64,000 nucleotides of DNA from Halobacterium hubeiense (lineage in GTDB: Archaea; Halobacteriota; Halobacteria; Halobacteriales; Halobacteriaceae), in the NCBI RefSeq assembly GCF_001488575.1, contig NZ_LN831302.1:2170001-2234000 (forward strand), written 5' to 3'. Below are positions 26,809 to 36,769 of the stretch, piece by piece; position 1 is the first letter of the stretch; the number at the start of each line of letters is the position of its first letter. The notes under the pieces are model-generated. The model ran no database searches and had not been told where the DNA came from. It was given only the letters and a program-made list of their open reading frames with translations. The position numbers and the translations under genes were made by a program.

Positions 26809-27270
26809 GTGCCTCGCGGCTACGCGCCCGTCGCAGTCGTGCTCCTGCTCGCGGTGACGGTCGTTGCCGCGGCAGCCGTCGCGACCGCGGTTCCTGCGCT
26901 CCCCGGCGACCCACCGCCACAGCGCGGCGTCGCCGCCGACGCGACCAGCGACGGCCGCGTCCAGGTGACGCTACACGCCGGAGAGTCGATAGACATCGAG
27001 AGTGCGACCGTCCGCATCGCGGTCGACGGCGAGCCGCTGGCCCACCAGCCGCCCGTGCCGTTCTTCGCGGCGCGCGGATTCCACGGCGGGCCGACCGGCC
27101 CGTTCAACGTCGCCGCCGACCAGTCGTGGGCCGTCGGCGAAACCGCGTCGCTGCAGGTCACGGGAACCAACAGCCCCGCGTTACGAGTGGGCGCGACGCT
27201 CACCGTGCGCGTGCTCGTGGACGGGCGAGTCGTCGCCGTCGGCGAGACGACGGTCGAGAAGACGTCGTAG
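26809..27270 (+). CDS. Type IV pilin-like or exported small protein
   Basis: A 153-residue protein starting at GTG. The N-terminus MPRGYAPVAVVLLLAVTVVAAAAVATAV has the layout of archaeal pilin N-domains: a short basic head, then a long hydrophobic helix starting after RGYAP, resembling the RAVSPVIGVILMV class. The rest is a single beta-sandwich-like domain (residues 45-153). If processed by prepilin peptidase it would be a pilin-like subunit; a plain signal anchor is the alternative. It lies 46 bp after the secreted protein gene on the same strand and may be cotranscribed. Confidence 0.65.
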   Translation: MPRGYAPVAVVLLLAVTVVAAAAVATAVPALPGDPPPQRGVAADATSDGRVQVTLHAGESIDIESATVRIAVDGEPLAHQPPVPFFAARGFHGGPTGPFNVAADQSWAVGETASLQVTGTNSPALRVGATLTVRVLVDGRVVAVGETTVEKTS

Positions 27271-27273
27271 GCG

Positions 27274-27909
27274 TCAGTCCGAAGCGTGCTCGTCGGGGGC
27301 TCGCGCGAGCGTGACGATGGCGCGCGGACTCCCGGGCTTGGCCTGCATCACGTGGTGTTCGACGTCCACGAAGCCGGCTTCCGCGAACATCCGGTCAGCC
27401 TCGTCCTCGTCGTAGAACAGCATGATGGCGTCCGCGACCTTCTGGAACACCGTCGAGTTCGGGTAGTCCGGGCCAACCACGACGGTCCACTCCCCGGGCT
27501 CGAGCACGCGCCGAATCTCGCGCAGGCCCTCGACAGGGTTGGGCCAGTACTCGATGGAGCCCGACGACCACACCGCGTCGAACGTGTTGTCCTTGAACGG
27601 CAGGCGCTCGGCGTCCCCGTAGTGGAACGCCACGGGGTCGTGCTTGCCGAACTTCTCGCGCGCCTTCGCGAGCTGGTGGCGGCTCTGGTCGAGGCCGTAG
27701 ACGTCGTCGGTGTACTGGAGGATCCCCTCCGTGCCGAACCCGGTGCCACAGCCGACGTCGAGCACGCGGTCGTCGGCGTCGAGATCGAGCATCGCCAGCG
27801 CCTCGTCGCGCATCTCCTCGTTCCACACGAACGGGTTGACGCGGTCGTACACCTTCGAGAGGTACTTGTAGAAGGTGCGGGCGCGCGCCTTGTCTTCGAG
27901 GACTCCCAT
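27274..27909 (-). CDS. UbiE/MenG-like SAM-dependent methyltransferase
   Basis: A 211-residue class I methyltransferase. Motif I is VLDVGCGTGFGTEG (residues about 49-62), followed by VYGLDQSRHQLAKARE and the motif around DAERLPFKDNTFDAVWSSGSIEYW. Similarity in layout to quinone methyltransferases (UbiE/MenG and plant-type 2-methyl-6-phytylquinol methyltransferase) suggests a role in menaquinone methylation, but other small substrates are possible. The ATG at 27907-27909 gives MGVLEDKARARTFYKYLSKVYDRVNP, a typical start. It is divergent from the ATP synthase operon and could share its 104-bp promoter region. Confidence 0.75.
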   Translation of the reverse strand: MGVLEDKARARTFYKYLSKVYDRVNPFVWNEEMRDEALAMLDLDADDRVLDVGCGTGFGTEGILQYTDDVYGLDQSRHQLAKAREKFGKHDPVAFHYGDAERLPFKDNTFDAVWSSGSIEYWPNPVEGLREIRRVLEPGEWTVVVGPDYPNSTVFQKVADAIMLFYDEDEADRMFAEAGFVDVEHHVMQAKPGSPRAIVTLARAPDEHASD

Positions 27910-27974
27910 TACCCCGGAATTGCGCCCGAAGACGCATAATAGCTTGCGTTAGCGCCCGCGAACTTCGCAACTAC

Positions 27975-27980
27975 CATATA
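27975..27980 (+). promoter_or_regulatory. TATA box of the A-ATPase operon
   Basis: catata in ctaccatataggcc is centred 36 nt before the atpH ATG, predicting a leader of about 10 nt. No other comparable box precedes the downstream genes until atpD, so the eight-gene run atpH to atpB probably starts here. Confidence 0.5.
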
Positions 27981-28013
27981 GGCCGTGGCCAAAGGTCCGC
28001 CCGGTAAGAGTGT

Positions 28014-28346
28014 ATGCCAAGGCCAGAGGTTCTTGAAGACATCAAATCGGCTGAATCGGACGCCGACGACATCGTGGCCGAGGCGGAGGAGGACCGCGAG
28101 CAGCGGTTGTCCGAAGCCCGGAAGCGGGCCGATGAAATCCGCAGCGAAGCGGAAGAGGAGGCCCGCGAGCTGAAAGAACAGCGACTCGAAGAGGCACGCG
28201 AAGACATCGAGGCGGAACGCAACCGCATCCTCGAGGAAGGCGAGGCCGACCGCGAGCAGCTCGAAGCCCTCGCCGAGGAGAACGAGGAGGACGCGGTCGC
28301 GTACGCCGTCGAACAGTTCGAGGAGGCGGTACATGCTCAGACCTGA
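28014..28346 (+). CDS. atpH: A-type ATP synthase subunit H (peripheral stalk)
   Basis: A 110-residue, almost entirely helical, highly charged protein (long runs of Glu, Arg and Ala such as EAEEDREQRLSEARKRADEI) forming a coiled coil. Subunit H pairs with subunit E as the peripheral stalk of archaeal A-ATPases. It is the first gene of the operon and overlaps atpI by 14 nt. Identification rests on composition plus position in front of atpI; primary sequence of stalk subunits is weakly conserved. Confidence 0.85.
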   Translation: MPRPEVLEDIKSAESDADDIVAEAEEDREQRLSEARKRADEIRSEAEEEARELKEQRLEEAREDIEAERNRILEEGEADREQLEALAEENEEDAVAYAVEQFEEAVHAQT

Positions 28347-30531
28347 GCGCATGAGCAAGGTGTCGGTGACGGGCTCGAAGCGCGTCATCGACGACGTCAT
28401 CGAGACGATTCACGACCTCAACCTCGTCCACCTCTCGGACTACGACGGCAAAATCGAGGGGTTCGACAACGGCAACCCGATGGAGGGCGCCGACGACGCC
28501 TCCGAGAAGCTCGTCACGGTGCGGTCCCTTCAATCGACGCTCGACGTCGACGAGGCCGACGCCGGCCCGACCCGCATCGTCACCGACGAAGCCCTCGAGA
28601 CGGAACTCGAGGAGATTCGCGTCGAAGTCAACGAGCTCGACGACCGCTACGGCGAGCTCGAGGACGAGCTGCGCGACGTCGAGGAGCGCATCGACGCCGT
28701 CGAGCCGTTCGCGGACCTCGGCATCGACCTCGACCTGCTCGGCGGCTACGACAGCCTGCAGGTCGCGGTCGGTGAGGGGAACGCCGACGCCGTCCGCGAC
28801 GAACTCCGGACCGCGGAAGCCATCGAGGCGTTCGAGGTCTTCGAGGGCGACGACACGCTGGCGGTGTTCGCGTACCCGCGCGGCGACGACCCGGACGCGC
28901 TCGACGACGCGCTCGTCGGCGTGGAGTTCGGGCGACTGGAGGTCCCGGACGCCGAGGGCAGCCCCGAGGCGTACGTCGAGGACCTCCGCCACGAGCGCGA
29001 CACCGTCGAGTCGAAGCTCGACAGCGTGGAGAGCGAGCTCGACGACCTCCGCGTGGAGCACGCGGGCTTCCTGCTGGCCACCGAGGAGAAGCTCTCCATC
29101 GACGTCCAGAAGGCCGAAGTCCCGCTGCAGTTCGCGACAACCGAGCGCGCGTTCGTCGCCGAAGGGTGGATTCCCAGCGACGAGTACGCGACGTTCGTCG
29201 AAGCGATTCAAGACGCGGTCGGCGAGCACGCCGCCGTCGAGGAGCTCGAACAGGCGGACTACGAGGCGTCCGGCCACGGCCACCACGGCCCCAGCGACGA
29301 GCCGGAGCCCGTCACCGACGACGCGGACGCCGAGACCGCCACGGACGGCGGGACGGCCGCCGACTTCGACGAGGACGACAGCCCGCCGGTCATCCAGGAC
29401 AACCCCAGCGTCGCGCGGCCGTTCGAGGCGCTGACGGAGGTCATCAACCGACCGAAGTACACGGAACTGGACCCGACAGTCGTGCTGTTCCTGACGTTCC
29501 CGGCGTTCTACGGGTTCATGATCGGCGACCTCGGGTACGGCATCCTGTACGCCGCCATCGGCTTCTGGCTGTACCGCAGCTTCGACAGCGAAATCCTCTC
29601 GAAGCTCGGCGGCGTCGCGATGTGGGCAGGTGGATTCACGGCCCTGTTCGGCGTGCTGTACGGCGAAATATTCGGCCTCCACCTGATCACTGAGTACGTG
29701 TGGCACGGCGCGCTCGGCCTCCCCGACGCGCCCCTGAAGAAGGGGCTGCACGTCGGCGCGTTCGCCCAGCTCTGGCTCGCGGCGAGCCTCGTGTTCGGTA
29801 TCGTCCACCTGGGCATCGGCTACCTGTTCGGCTTCGTCAACGACCTGAAGTCCCACGGCGCCCGCGACGCGATTACGGAGAGCGGCGGCCCGATGCTGCT
29901 GATGGTCGGGTTCGGCGTCTGGCTGTTCAGCAGCCACCTGCAGGGCGAGAGCGGGCCCCGTCCCGAACTGCTGTACCGCGTCGTCGAACTGCCGGCGTCG
30001 GTCGGCATGGCGGCGCTGGCCGTCGCGCTGCTCGGCCTCGTGCTGGTCGTCATCGGCGAGGGCGTGGAAGGGCTCCTCGAGAGTCCGACGTACGCGCTCG
30101 TCAACACGGTCTCGTACACGCGGATTGCGGCGGTCTTGCTCGCGAAGGCGGGCATGGCGTACGTCGTGAATCTGCTCGTGTTCGGCGCCTACGAGGTCGA
30201 GACGCACGGCGGCGGCACGGTCGAATACATGTTCGGCCTGTTCGAAATCGCGCAACCCGCCCACGAAACACACTTCATGTTGTTCAGCACCGCCACGCAC
30301 GGCGGCGAGGTGCTGTTCCCCGGGCTGATTCACTCCGGTGCGGCAGGAATGGTCGCCGGCGCCCTCGTGATGGTCGTCGGCCACCTCCTCGTGCTCGCGC
30401 TCGGCGTCACATCGGCCGGCTTACAGACGCTACGCCTCGAATACGTGGAGTTCTTTAACAAGTTTTATGAGGGCGGTGGCGAGAAGTATCACCCGTTCGG
30501 CTACCAGCGAAACTACACCACTGAGGACTAA
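28333..30531 (+). CDS. atpI: A-type ATP synthase subunit I (membrane stator)
   Basis: A 732-residue protein: an N-terminal cytosolic half with coiled coils (residues 90-125 and 205-235), a His- and Asp-rich insert near 320-350, and a C-terminal half with about seven or eight transmembrane helices. Landmarks are FLTFPAFYGFMIGDLGYGIL, LFGVLYGEIFG and the C-terminal block TLRLEYVEFFNKFYEGGGEK, all characteristic of the V/A-ATPase a/I subunit that forms the proton half-channels. The start MLRPERMSKVSV overlaps the end of atpH. Confidence 0.95.
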   Translation: MLRPERMSKVSVTGSKRVIDDVIETIHDLNLVHLSDYDGKIEGFDNGNPMEGADDASEKLVTVRSLQSTLDVDEADAGPTRIVTDEALETELEEIRVEVNELDDRYGELEDELRDVEERIDAVEPFADLGIDLDLLGGYDSLQVAVGEGNADAVRDELRTAEAIEAFEVFEGDDTLAVFAYPRGDDPDALDDALVGVEFGRLEVPDAEGSPEAYVEDLRHERDTVESKLDSVESELDDLRVEHAGFLLATEEKLSIDVQKAEVPLQFATTERAFVAEGWIPSDEYATFVEAIQDAVGEHAAVEELEQADYEASGHGHHGPSDEPEPVTDDADAETATDGGTAADFDEDDSPPVIQDNPSVARPFEALTEVINRPKYTELDPTVVLFLTFPAFYGFMIGDLGYGILYAAIGFWLYRSFDSEILSKLGGVAMWAGGFTALFGVLYGEIFGLHLITEYVWHGALGLPDAPLKKGLHVGAFAQLWLAASLVFGIVHLGIGYLFGFVNDLKSHGARDAITESGGPMLLMVGFGVWLFSSHLQGESGPRPELLYRVVELPASVGMAALAVALLGLVLVVIGEGVEGLLESPTYALVNTVSYTRIAAVLLAKAGMAYVVNLLVFGAYEVETHGGGTVEYMFGLFEIAQPAHETHFMLFSTATHGGEVLFPGLIHSGAAGMVAGALVMVVGHLLVLALGVTSAGLQTLRLEYVEFFNKFYEGGGEKYHPFGYQRNYTTED

Positions 30532-30536
30532 TTGAC

Positions 30537-30806
30537 ATGATCGAGACACTCCCCGAATTCGCCACGATTGCACAGGAAACGGCTGGCAGCAGCCCCGTCA
30601 TCACCCCGCAGTCCGCGGCCGCACTCGCAGTCGGCCTCGCCGCTCTCGCCGCAGGGTACGCGGAGCGCGGCATCGGTAGCGCCGCCGTCGGCGCCATCGC
30701 GGAAGACCAGGACCTCTTCGGCTCCGGCCTGATTCTGACCGTCCTCCCGGAGACGCTGGTCATCCTCGCGCTGGTCGTCGTCTTCGTCGTGCCGTCCGCG
30801 TACTAA
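30537..30806 (+). CDS. atpK: A-type ATP synthase subunit K (proteolipid, c-ring)
   Basis: An 89-residue proteolipid with two transmembrane helices (about 27-47 and 63-87). The proton-carrying carboxylate is E72 in TVLPETLVILAL, within helix 2. An N-terminal stretch rich in Thr, Ser and Pro (residues 1-26) precedes helix 1, and may be cleaved or exposed outside. The small glycine-rich loop AERGIGSAAVGAIAED connects the helices. One hairpin per subunit means a ring of standard type, unlike the multi-hairpin K subunits of some methanogens. Confidence 0.93.
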   Translation: MIETLPEFATIAQETAGSSPVITPQSAAALAVGLAALAAGYAERGIGSAAVGAIAEDQDLFGSGLILTVLPETLVILALVVVFVVPSAY

Positions 30807-30827
30807 CACCGCGCCCTCTCTCCATCT

Positions 30828-31415
30828 ATGAGCTTGGAAACAGTAGTTGAGGACATTCGAGACGAGGCCCGCGAGCGCGCGAAGGAAATTCGGTCGGATG
30901 CCGAATCGCGCGCCGACGAGATCGTCGCGGACGCCGAAGCCGACGCCGAGGAGATTCGCTCTGACGCCGAGGCCGAAGCCGAGCGCGAGATCGAGCGGGA
31001 GCGCGAGCAGCGCCTCTCCAGCGCGAAGCTCGAGGCCAAGCAGATGCGCCTCGAAGCGCGCCGCGACGCCCTCGAAGACGTCCGCGAGACCGTCGAAGAG
31101 GAGATCGCCGCCATCGACGGCGACGACCGCGAGGAACTCACTCGCGCCCTCATCGACGCCGCGGCCGACGAGTTCGACGCCGACAGCGACGTCAGCGTCT
31201 ACGGCCGCGCGGACGACGAGGCCCTCATCTCGGACATCCTCGACGACTACGACGGTTACGAGTACGCCGGCGAGCGCGACTGCCTCGGCGGCGTCGTCGT
31301 CGAAAGCGAGACGTCCCGGGTCCGCGTGAACAACACGTTCGACTCGGTCATCGACGACGCCTGGGAGAACAACCTGAAGGAAATCAGCGCACGCCTCTTC
31401 GACGAGGAGCAATGA
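30828..31415 (+). CDS. atpE: A-type ATP synthase subunit E (peripheral stalk)
   Basis: A 195-residue protein with a long N-terminal coiled coil (residues 1-100, repeats of ADAEADAEEIRSDAEAEAER) and a globular C-terminal domain (GGVVVESETSRVRVNNTFDSVI) that caps the catalytic head. The conserved ending NTFDSVIDDAWENNLKEISARLF is the family signature, given here as its key residues. The stop overlaps the atpC start (ATGA at 31412-31415), indicating coupled translation. Confidence 0.95.
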   Translation: MSLETVVEDIRDEARERAKEIRSDAESRADEIVADAEADAEEIRSDAEAEAEREIEREREQRLSSAKLEAKQMRLEARRDALEDVRETVEEEIAAIDGDDREELTRALIDAAADEFDADSDVSVYGRADDEALISDILDDYDGYEYAGERDCLGGVVVESETSRVRVNNTFDSVIDDAWENNLKEISARLFDEEQ

Positions 31416-32461
31416 GCGTGTACGGGTCGGCAAACTACGAGTACGTGGTCGCCCGCGTCCGCCACCGCCGAGCCAGCCTGTTCAGCGACGACGAGTACCG
31501 GAAACTGCTCCGCATGGGCACGGGCGAAATCGCCCGGTTCATGGAGGAAACCCAGTACGAGGACGCGGTGAACGCGCTGGGCTCGCGGTTCAGCGGCGTC
31601 GATCTCGTCGAGCACGCGCTCAACGAGACGCTCGCCAGCGACTTCCAGGACTTGCTGCGGTACAGCGAGGGCCGGCTCTACGAGCAGGTCGTCCGCTACC
31701 TCCGCAAGTTCGACGCGTGGAACGTCAAGACCGTGCTGCGCGGGCTCTACTCGGACGCCTCCGAGGCGGAGGTCCGCGAGGACCTCATCGACGCCGGCGA
31801 GTTCGAGGACGAGTTCCTCGACCGGCTGGTCGCCGCCGAATCCATCGAGTCCGTCGTCGAGCTGCTCGACGACACGCTGTTCGAGACGTACCTCGAGGGC
31901 GCGTTCGAGGCCTACGAGGAGTCCGGGACGCTGGTCCCGCTGGAGAACGCGGTCGACCGCGCGTACTACGAGAACCTCGTGCCCGACGCGTCCGCGCGCG
32001 GCGAGGCCGCGCAGCTCTACCGGGAGTTCCTCGAAGCCGAGATCGACTTCCGGAACGTCCGGAACGCGCTGCGGCTGGCGCGCTCGGGCGCCGACGTCGA
32101 CCCCGCCGAGTACTTCATCGACGGCGGCGCGCTGTTCGACCGGAAGGAGGTCGGGCAGCTCGTCGCGGACCGCTCGACGCTGGTCAGCCGCATCCGCGAG
32201 AGCAAGTACGGCGACGAGCTCTCGCGGGCGCTCGACGAGCTGGAGGACGCCGAGAGCCTCATCGGCTTCGAGCACGCCCTCGACCGGGCGCTGCTGGAGT
32301 ACTCCGACCACCTCTCGTACGTCTACCCGCTGTCGGTGTGCCCGGTGCTGGCGTACATCCTCGCGAAGGAGCGCGAAGTGGACAACATCCGCGCCATCGC
32401 TCGCGGCCGCGAGGCCGGCCTGAGCGAGGCGGAAATCGAGGAGGAGCTGATCATCCTATGA
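31412..32461 (+). CDS. atpC: A-type ATP synthase subunit C (central stalk/rotor socket)
   Basis: A 349-residue, nearly all-helical protein homologous to V-ATPase subunit d, which docks the central stalk on the K ring. Recognisable stretches are [26 protein letters not shown] at the start, [19 protein letters not shown] and the terminal block [28 protein letters not shown]. It overlaps atpE and atpF by 4 nt each (ATGA in both cases). Confidence 0.95.
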   Translation: MSVYGSANYEYVVARVRHRRASLFSDDEYRKLLRMGTGEIARFMEETQYEDAVNALGSRFSGVDLVEHALNETLASDFQDLLRYSEGRLYEQVVRYLRKFDAWNVKTVLRGLYSDASEAEVREDLIDAGEFEDEFLDRLVAAESIESVVELLDDTLFETYLEGAFEAYEESGTLVPLENAVDRAYYENLVPDASARGEAAQLYREFLEAEIDFRNVRNALRLARSGADVDPAEYFIDGGALFDRKEVGQLVADRSTLVSRIRESKYGDELSRALDELEDAESLIGFEHALDRALLEYSDHLSYVYPLSVCPVLAYILAKEREVDNIRAIARGREAGLSEAEIEEELIIL

Positions 32462-32802
32462 GCCAGGAGATTGCCGTCGTCGGCAGCCCGGACTTCACCA
32501 CCGGGTTCCGGCTCGCGGGCGTTCGGAAGTTCGAGAACGTCCCGCAGGACGAGAAAGACGAGGCGCTCGACGACGCTGTCGAGTCGGTGCTCGAGGACGA
32601 GGACGTCGGCATCGCAGTGATGCACGACGACGACCTCGACGCGCTCTCGCGGCAGGTCCGCGAACAAGTCGAGACGAGCGTAGAGCCGACGTTCGTGACC
32701 ATCGGCGGCGGCGCCGCCGGCGGGAGCGGACTGCGCGACCAGATCAAGCGAGCCATCGGCATCGACCTGATGGCCGAAGAAGACGAAGAATCCAACGAAT
32801 GA
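32458..32802 (+). CDS. atpF: A-type ATP synthase subunit F (central stalk)
   Basis: A 114-residue alpha/beta protein with the CheY-like fold of subunit [23 protein letters not shown] begins it and [30 protein letters not shown] closes the core. It binds the D subunit in the rotor shaft. The start at 32458 is fixed by the 4-nt overlap with atpC, and its stop overlaps atpA by 4 nt. A longer reading in this frame is only the shadow of atpC. Confidence 0.94.
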   Translation: MSQEIAVVGSPDFTTGFRLAGVRKFENVPQDEKDEALDDAVESVLEDEDVGIAVMHDDDLDALSRQVREQVETSVEPTFVTIGGGAAGGSGLRDQIKRAIGIDLMAEEDEESNE

Positions 32803-34550
32803 GTCAAGCAGAAGAAATCACTGACTCCGGCGTAATCGAGAGCGTGAGCGGTCCGGTCGTGACCGCCACGGACCTCGACGCCCAGATGAACGACGTCGTC
32901 TACGTGGGCGACGAAGGCCTGATGGGCGAGGTCATCGAAATCGAAGGCGAAGTAACAACCATCCAGGTCTACGAGGAGACCTCGGGCATCAGCCCGGGTG
33001 GCCCCGTGGACAACACGGGCGAGCCGCTCACCGTCGACCTGGGCCCCGGGATGCTGGACTCCATCTACGACGGCGTCCAGCGCCCGCTGGACGTCCTGCA
33101 GGGCGAGATGGGCGCGTTCCTCGACCGCGGTGTCGACGCGCCCGGCATCGACCTGGAGAAGGAGTGGGACTTCGAGCCCGCCGTCGAGGAGGGCGACCAC
33201 GTCGAGGCCGGTGACGTCCTCGGCACCGTCGACGAGACGGTCAGCATCGAGCACAAGGTGCTCGTGCCGCCGCGCAGCGACGGCGGCGAGGTCACCGAAA
33301 TCGAGTCCGGCGAGCACACGGTCGACGAGCCCGTCGCCGTCCTCGACAGCGGCGAGGAAATCGCGATGCGCCAGGAGTGGCCGGTTCGGCGTGCGCGTCC
33401 CTCGAAGGACAAGCACACGCCGCGGACGCCGCTCGTCACGGGCCAGCGGATTCAGGACGGCCTGTTCCCGCTCGCGAAGGGCGGGACGGCCGCGATTCCG
33501 GGGCCGTTCGGTTCCGGGAAGACGGTCACCCAGCAGCAGCTCGCGAAGTGGTCCGACGCGGACATCGTCGTCTACATCGGGTGCGGCGAGCGCGGCAACG
33601 AGATGACGGAAGTCATCGAGGACTTCCCGGAGCTGGAGGACCCCCAGACCGGGAACCCGCTGATGGCGCGGACGTGCCTCATCGCGAACACGTCGAACAT
33701 GCCGGTGGCGGCCCGCGAGTCCTGCATCTACACGGGCATCACCATCGCGGAGTACTACCGCGACATGGGCTACGACGTGGCGCTGATGGCCGACTCCACC
33801 TCGCGGTGGGCCGAGGCCATGCGCGAAATCTCCTCGCGGCTGGAGGAGATGCCGGGCGAGGAGGGGTACCCCGCGTACCTCGCCGCTCGCCTCGCACAGT
33901 TCTACGAGCGCGCGGGCCTCTACACCACCCTCAACGACGACGAGGGGTCGGTGTCCGTGGTCGGCGCGGTCAGCCCGCCGGGCGGGGACTTCTCCGAGCC
34001 GGTCACCCAGAACACGCTGCGCATCGTGAAGACATTCTGGGCGCTGGACGCGGACCTCGCCGAGCGCCGGCACTTCCCCGCCATCAACTGGAACGAGTCG
34101 TACTCGCTGTACAAGGACCAGCTCGACGACTGGTGGCGCGAGAACGTCTCCGAGGACTTCCCAGAGGTCCGGCAGTGGGCCGTCGACGTCCTCGACGAGG
34201 AGACCGAACTGCAGGAGATCGTCCAGCTCGTCGGCAAGGACGCGCTGCCGGACGACCAGCAGCTCACCCTCGAGGTGGCCCGCTACCTCCGCGAGGCGTG
34301 GCTCCAGCAGAACGCGCTCCACGACGTCGACACCAACTGTGAGCCCGCGAAGACGTACAAGATGCTCACGGCCATCAAGACGTTCAACGACGAGGCCTTC
34401 GACGCGCTCGAAGCCGGCGTCCCGGTCGACGAGATTCAGAACGTCGACGCGGCGCCGCGGCTCAACCGCATGGGCGTCCAGGAAGACTGGGACGAGTACA
34501 TCGAGGAGCTGAAAGACGACCTCAGCGAGCAACTACGGGACCTCTACTAA
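32799..34550 (+). CDS. atpA: A-type ATP synthase subunit A (catalytic)
   Basis: A 583-residue catalytic subunit. The Walker A motif GPFGSGKT lies at about residues 234-241 and the Walker B/arginine region follows in [34 protein letters not shown]. The non-homologous A-subunit insert (about residues 110-200, including [21 protein letters not shown]) is present. No intein interrupts it, although archaeal atpA genes are known insertion sites. Start ATGA overlap with atpF; stop TAATG overlap with atpB. Confidence 0.97.
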   Translation: MSQAEEITDSGVIESVSGPVVTATDLDAQMNDVVYVGDEGLMGEVIEIEGEVTTIQVYEETSGISPGGPVDNTGEPLTVDLGPGMLDSIYDGVQRPLDVLQGEMGAFLDRGVDAPGIDLEKEWDFEPAVEEGDHVEAGDVLGTVDETVSIEHKVLVPPRSDGGEVTEIESGEHTVDEPVAVLDSGEEIAMRQEWPVRRARPSKDKHTPRTPLVTGQRIQDGLFPLAKGGTAAIPGPFGSGKTVTQQQLAKWSDADIVVYIGCGERGNEMTEVIEDFPELEDPQTGNPLMARTCLIANTSNMPVAARESCIYTGITIAEYYRDMGYDVALMADSTSRWAEAMREISSRLEEMPGEEGYPAYLAARLAQFYERAGLYTTLNDDEGSVSVVGAVSPPGGDFSEPVTQNTLRIVKTFWALDADLAERRHFPAINWNESYSLYKDQLDDWWRENVSEDFPEVRQWAVDVLDEETELQEIVQLVGKDALPDDQQLTLEVARYLREAWLQQNALHDVDTNCEPAKTYKMLTAIKTFNDEAFDALEAGVPVDEIQNVDAAPRLNRMGVQEDWDEYIEELKDDLSEQLRDLY

Positions 34551-35968
34551 TGAAAGAGTACAAGACAATCTCGGAAGTCAGCGGCCCGCTGGTGTACGTC
34601 GACATCGACGAGCCGGTGGCCTACGACGAGATGGTGGAAATCGAGACGCCCGACGGCGAAGTCAAGCGCGGTCAGGTGCTCGAGTCCAGCGACGAGTTCG
34701 TCGCGATTCAGGTCTTCGAGGGCACCGAGGGCATCGGGCAGGACGCCTCGGTGCGGTTCCTCGGCGAGACCCTGAAGATGCCCGTGACCGAGGACCTCCT
34801 CGGTCGCGTCCTCGACGGCTCCGGCCAGCCCATCGACGGCGGCCCGGACATCGTGCCCGACGAGCGCCGCGACATCGTCGGCGAAGCGATCAACCCCCAC
34901 GCCCGGGAGTACCCCGAGGAGTTCATCCAGACGGGCGTCTCGGCCATCGACGGCATGAACACGCTCGTGCGCGGGCAGAAGCTCCCCATCTTCTCGGCGT
35001 CCGGCCTGCCTCACAGCGACCTCGCGCTCCAGATTGCGCGACAGGCCTCCGTCCCGGAGGAAGACGAGGGCGACGACGAGGACAGCGAGTTCGCGGTCGT
35101 CTTCGGCGCGATGGGCATCACGGCCGAGGAGGCCAACGAGTTCATGGACGACTTCGAGCGCACCGGCGCGCTCGAACGCAGCGTCGTCTTCATGAACCTC
35201 GCGGACGACCCCGCCGTCGAGCGGACGGTCACGCCGCGGATGGCGCTGACCACGGCGGAGTACCTCGCCTTCGAGAAGGACTACCACGTCCTCGTCATCC
35301 TGACGGACATGACCAACTACTGCGAGGCGCTCCGCGAAATCGGCGCGGCCCGCGAGGAGGTCCCCGGCCGCCGTGGCTACCCCGGGTACATGTACACGGA
35401 CCTGGCGCAGCTCTACGAGCGCGCCGGCCGCATCGAGGGTCAGGACGGGTCTATCACCCAGATCCCCATCCTCACGATGCCGGGCGACGACGACACCCAC
35501 CCGATTCCGGACCTCACGGGGTACATCACCGAGGGACAGATCATGATGGACCGCGACTTGGACAGTCAGGGCGTGACGCCGCCCGTGAACGTCCTCCCGA
35601 GCCTCTCGCGGCTGATGGACGACGGCATCGGTGAGGGCTTCACGCGCGAGGACCACGGCGACGTCTCCGACCAGCTGTACGCGGCGTACGCGGAGGGTGA
35701 GGACCTCCGCGACCTCGTGAACATCGTCGGCCGCGAAGCGCTGTCCGAGCGCGACAACCTCTACCTGGACTTCGCGGACCGCTTCGAGGACGAGTTCGTC
35801 GACCAGGGCTTCGACACGAACCGCAGCGTCGAGGAGACGCTGGACATCGGCTGGGAACTGCTCAGCCTCTTCCCGAAGGAGGAGCTCAACCGCGTCGACG
35901 AAGAGCTCATCGAGCAGTACTACGTCGAGGACGAGGCCGAGGCCGAAGAGGCCGCGGCCGCCGACTAA
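34550..35968 (+). CDS. atpB: A-type ATP synthase subunit B (regulatory, non-catalytic)
   Basis: A 472-residue B subunit. There is no functional P-loop ([22 protein letters not shown] replaces it), as expected for the non-catalytic nucleotide-binding subunit. [25 protein letters not shown] and [30 protein letters not shown] are family blocks. The C-terminus ends in an acidic Glu/Ala tail typical of haloarchaea. It is the last gene of the overlapping run; crtY follows 90 bp later. Confidence 0.97.
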   Translation: MKEYKTISEVSGPLVYVDIDEPVAYDEMVEIETPDGEVKRGQVLESSDEFVAIQVFEGTEGIGQDASVRFLGETLKMPVTEDLLGRVLDGSGQPIDGGPDIVPDERRDIVGEAINPHAREYPEEFIQTGVSAIDGMNTLVRGQKLPIFSASGLPHSDLALQIARQASVPEEDEGDDEDSEFAVVFGAMGITAEEANEFMDDFERTGALERSVVFMNLADDPAVERTVTPRMALTTAEYLAFEKDYHVLVILTDMTNYCEALREIGAAREEVPGRRGYPGYMYTDLAQLYERAGRIEGQDGSITQIPILTMPGDDDTHPIPDLTGYITEGQIMMDRDLDSQGVTPPVNVLPSLSRLMDDGIGEGFTREDHGDVSDQLYAAYAEGEDLRDLVNIVGREALSERDNLYLDFADRFEDEFVDQGFDTNRSVEETLDIGWELLSLFPKEELNRVDEELIEQYYVEDEAEAEEAAAAD

Positions 35969-36058
35969 CCGCCGCGCTCGCGGCGTGCCGTCCACGAATC
36001 TTTTGGAACCGCGCGCGAACGACCAGCCGTGCGTGTGCACGGACGAGAGGGCGCCCTG

Positions 36059-36769
36059 ATGGCGACGTACCTCCAGTTCCTCGCCGCGTTCGTCGCGCCG
36101 CCACTGGCCGCGCTCGCCGTGCTTCGCTGGCGTGACCGCCGCGACGAGTGGTGGTCGCTTGTCGGCGTCGGCATCCTCCTCGTGCTCGCGCTGGCGTACA
36201 CGACGCCGTGGGATAACTACCTGATTCGCCGCGGCGTCTGGACGTACGGCGCCGACGCGGTGGTGGCGACGCTGTGGCTCGCGCCAATCGAGGAGTACGC
36301 GTTCGTGGCGATGCAGACCATCGTCGCGGGGCTGTGGGTGCAACGCGTCGCCGACTCGCCGGACCCGGAGTTCACGCCCGCAAGGCGGGACGCCGCAGCC
36401 GGCGCGCTCGCCGGCCTCGCCGTCACGGCCGCCGGCATCGCGTTCCTCGGGACGGCGAGCACGTTCTACCTCGGCGCGATTCTCGCGTGGGCCGGCCCCG
36501 TCCTCGCACTCCAGTGGGGCGTGGGCTGGCGGTACCTGCTCGCGCGCTCCCGCACCGTCGCCGTCGGCGTCGGCGCGCCGACGCTGTACTTCGCCACCGC
36601 GGACCGCGTCGCGCTCGCGGACGGCATCTGGACGATTTCGACGGAGTACGCCACGGGGGTCGCCGTCGCGGGTCTCCCAATCGAGGAGGGCGCGTTCTTC
36701 CTCGTGACGAACCTCTTCGTCGTGCAGGGGCTGGTGTTGTTCGACTGGGTGGTCGCTCGATGGGCGTGA
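36059..36769 (+). CDS. crtY: Lycopene beta-cyclase
   Basis: A 236-residue membrane protein with about seven hydrophobic helices, built from two homologous halves like the fused CrtYc-CrtYd archaeal cyclases. The two PxEE motifs, LAPIEEYAF (76-79) and GLPIEEGAF (207-210), are the catalytic carboxylate-bearing elements of this cyclase type. It converts lycopene to beta-carotene. The ATG at 36059 (MATYLQFLAAFVAPP) sits at the first membrane helix. It overlaps blh by 10 nt, so both steps toward retinal are coupled, and it lies between atpB and atpD. Confidence 0.88.
   Translation: MATYLQFLAAFVAPPLAALAVLRWRDRRDEWWSLVGVGILLVLALAYTTPWDNYLIRRGVWTYGADAVVATLWLAPIEEYAFVAMQTIVAGLWVQRVADSPDPEFTPARRDAAAGALAGLAVTAAGIAFLGTASTFYLGAILAWAGPVLALQWGVGWRYLLARSRTVAVGVGAPTLYFATADRVALADGIWTISTEYATGVAVAGLPIEEGAFFLVTNLFVVQGLVLFDWVVARWA

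Noticed and set aside
26820-27203. Antisense frame over the pilin-like gene
   Set aside because: Low complexity and no resemblance to proteins, whereas the plus-strand frame has a clear signal-like N-terminus.
31717-32457. Upstream extension of the atpF frame
   Set aside because: It overlaps atpC entirely; the ATGA overlap at 32458 fixes the real start.
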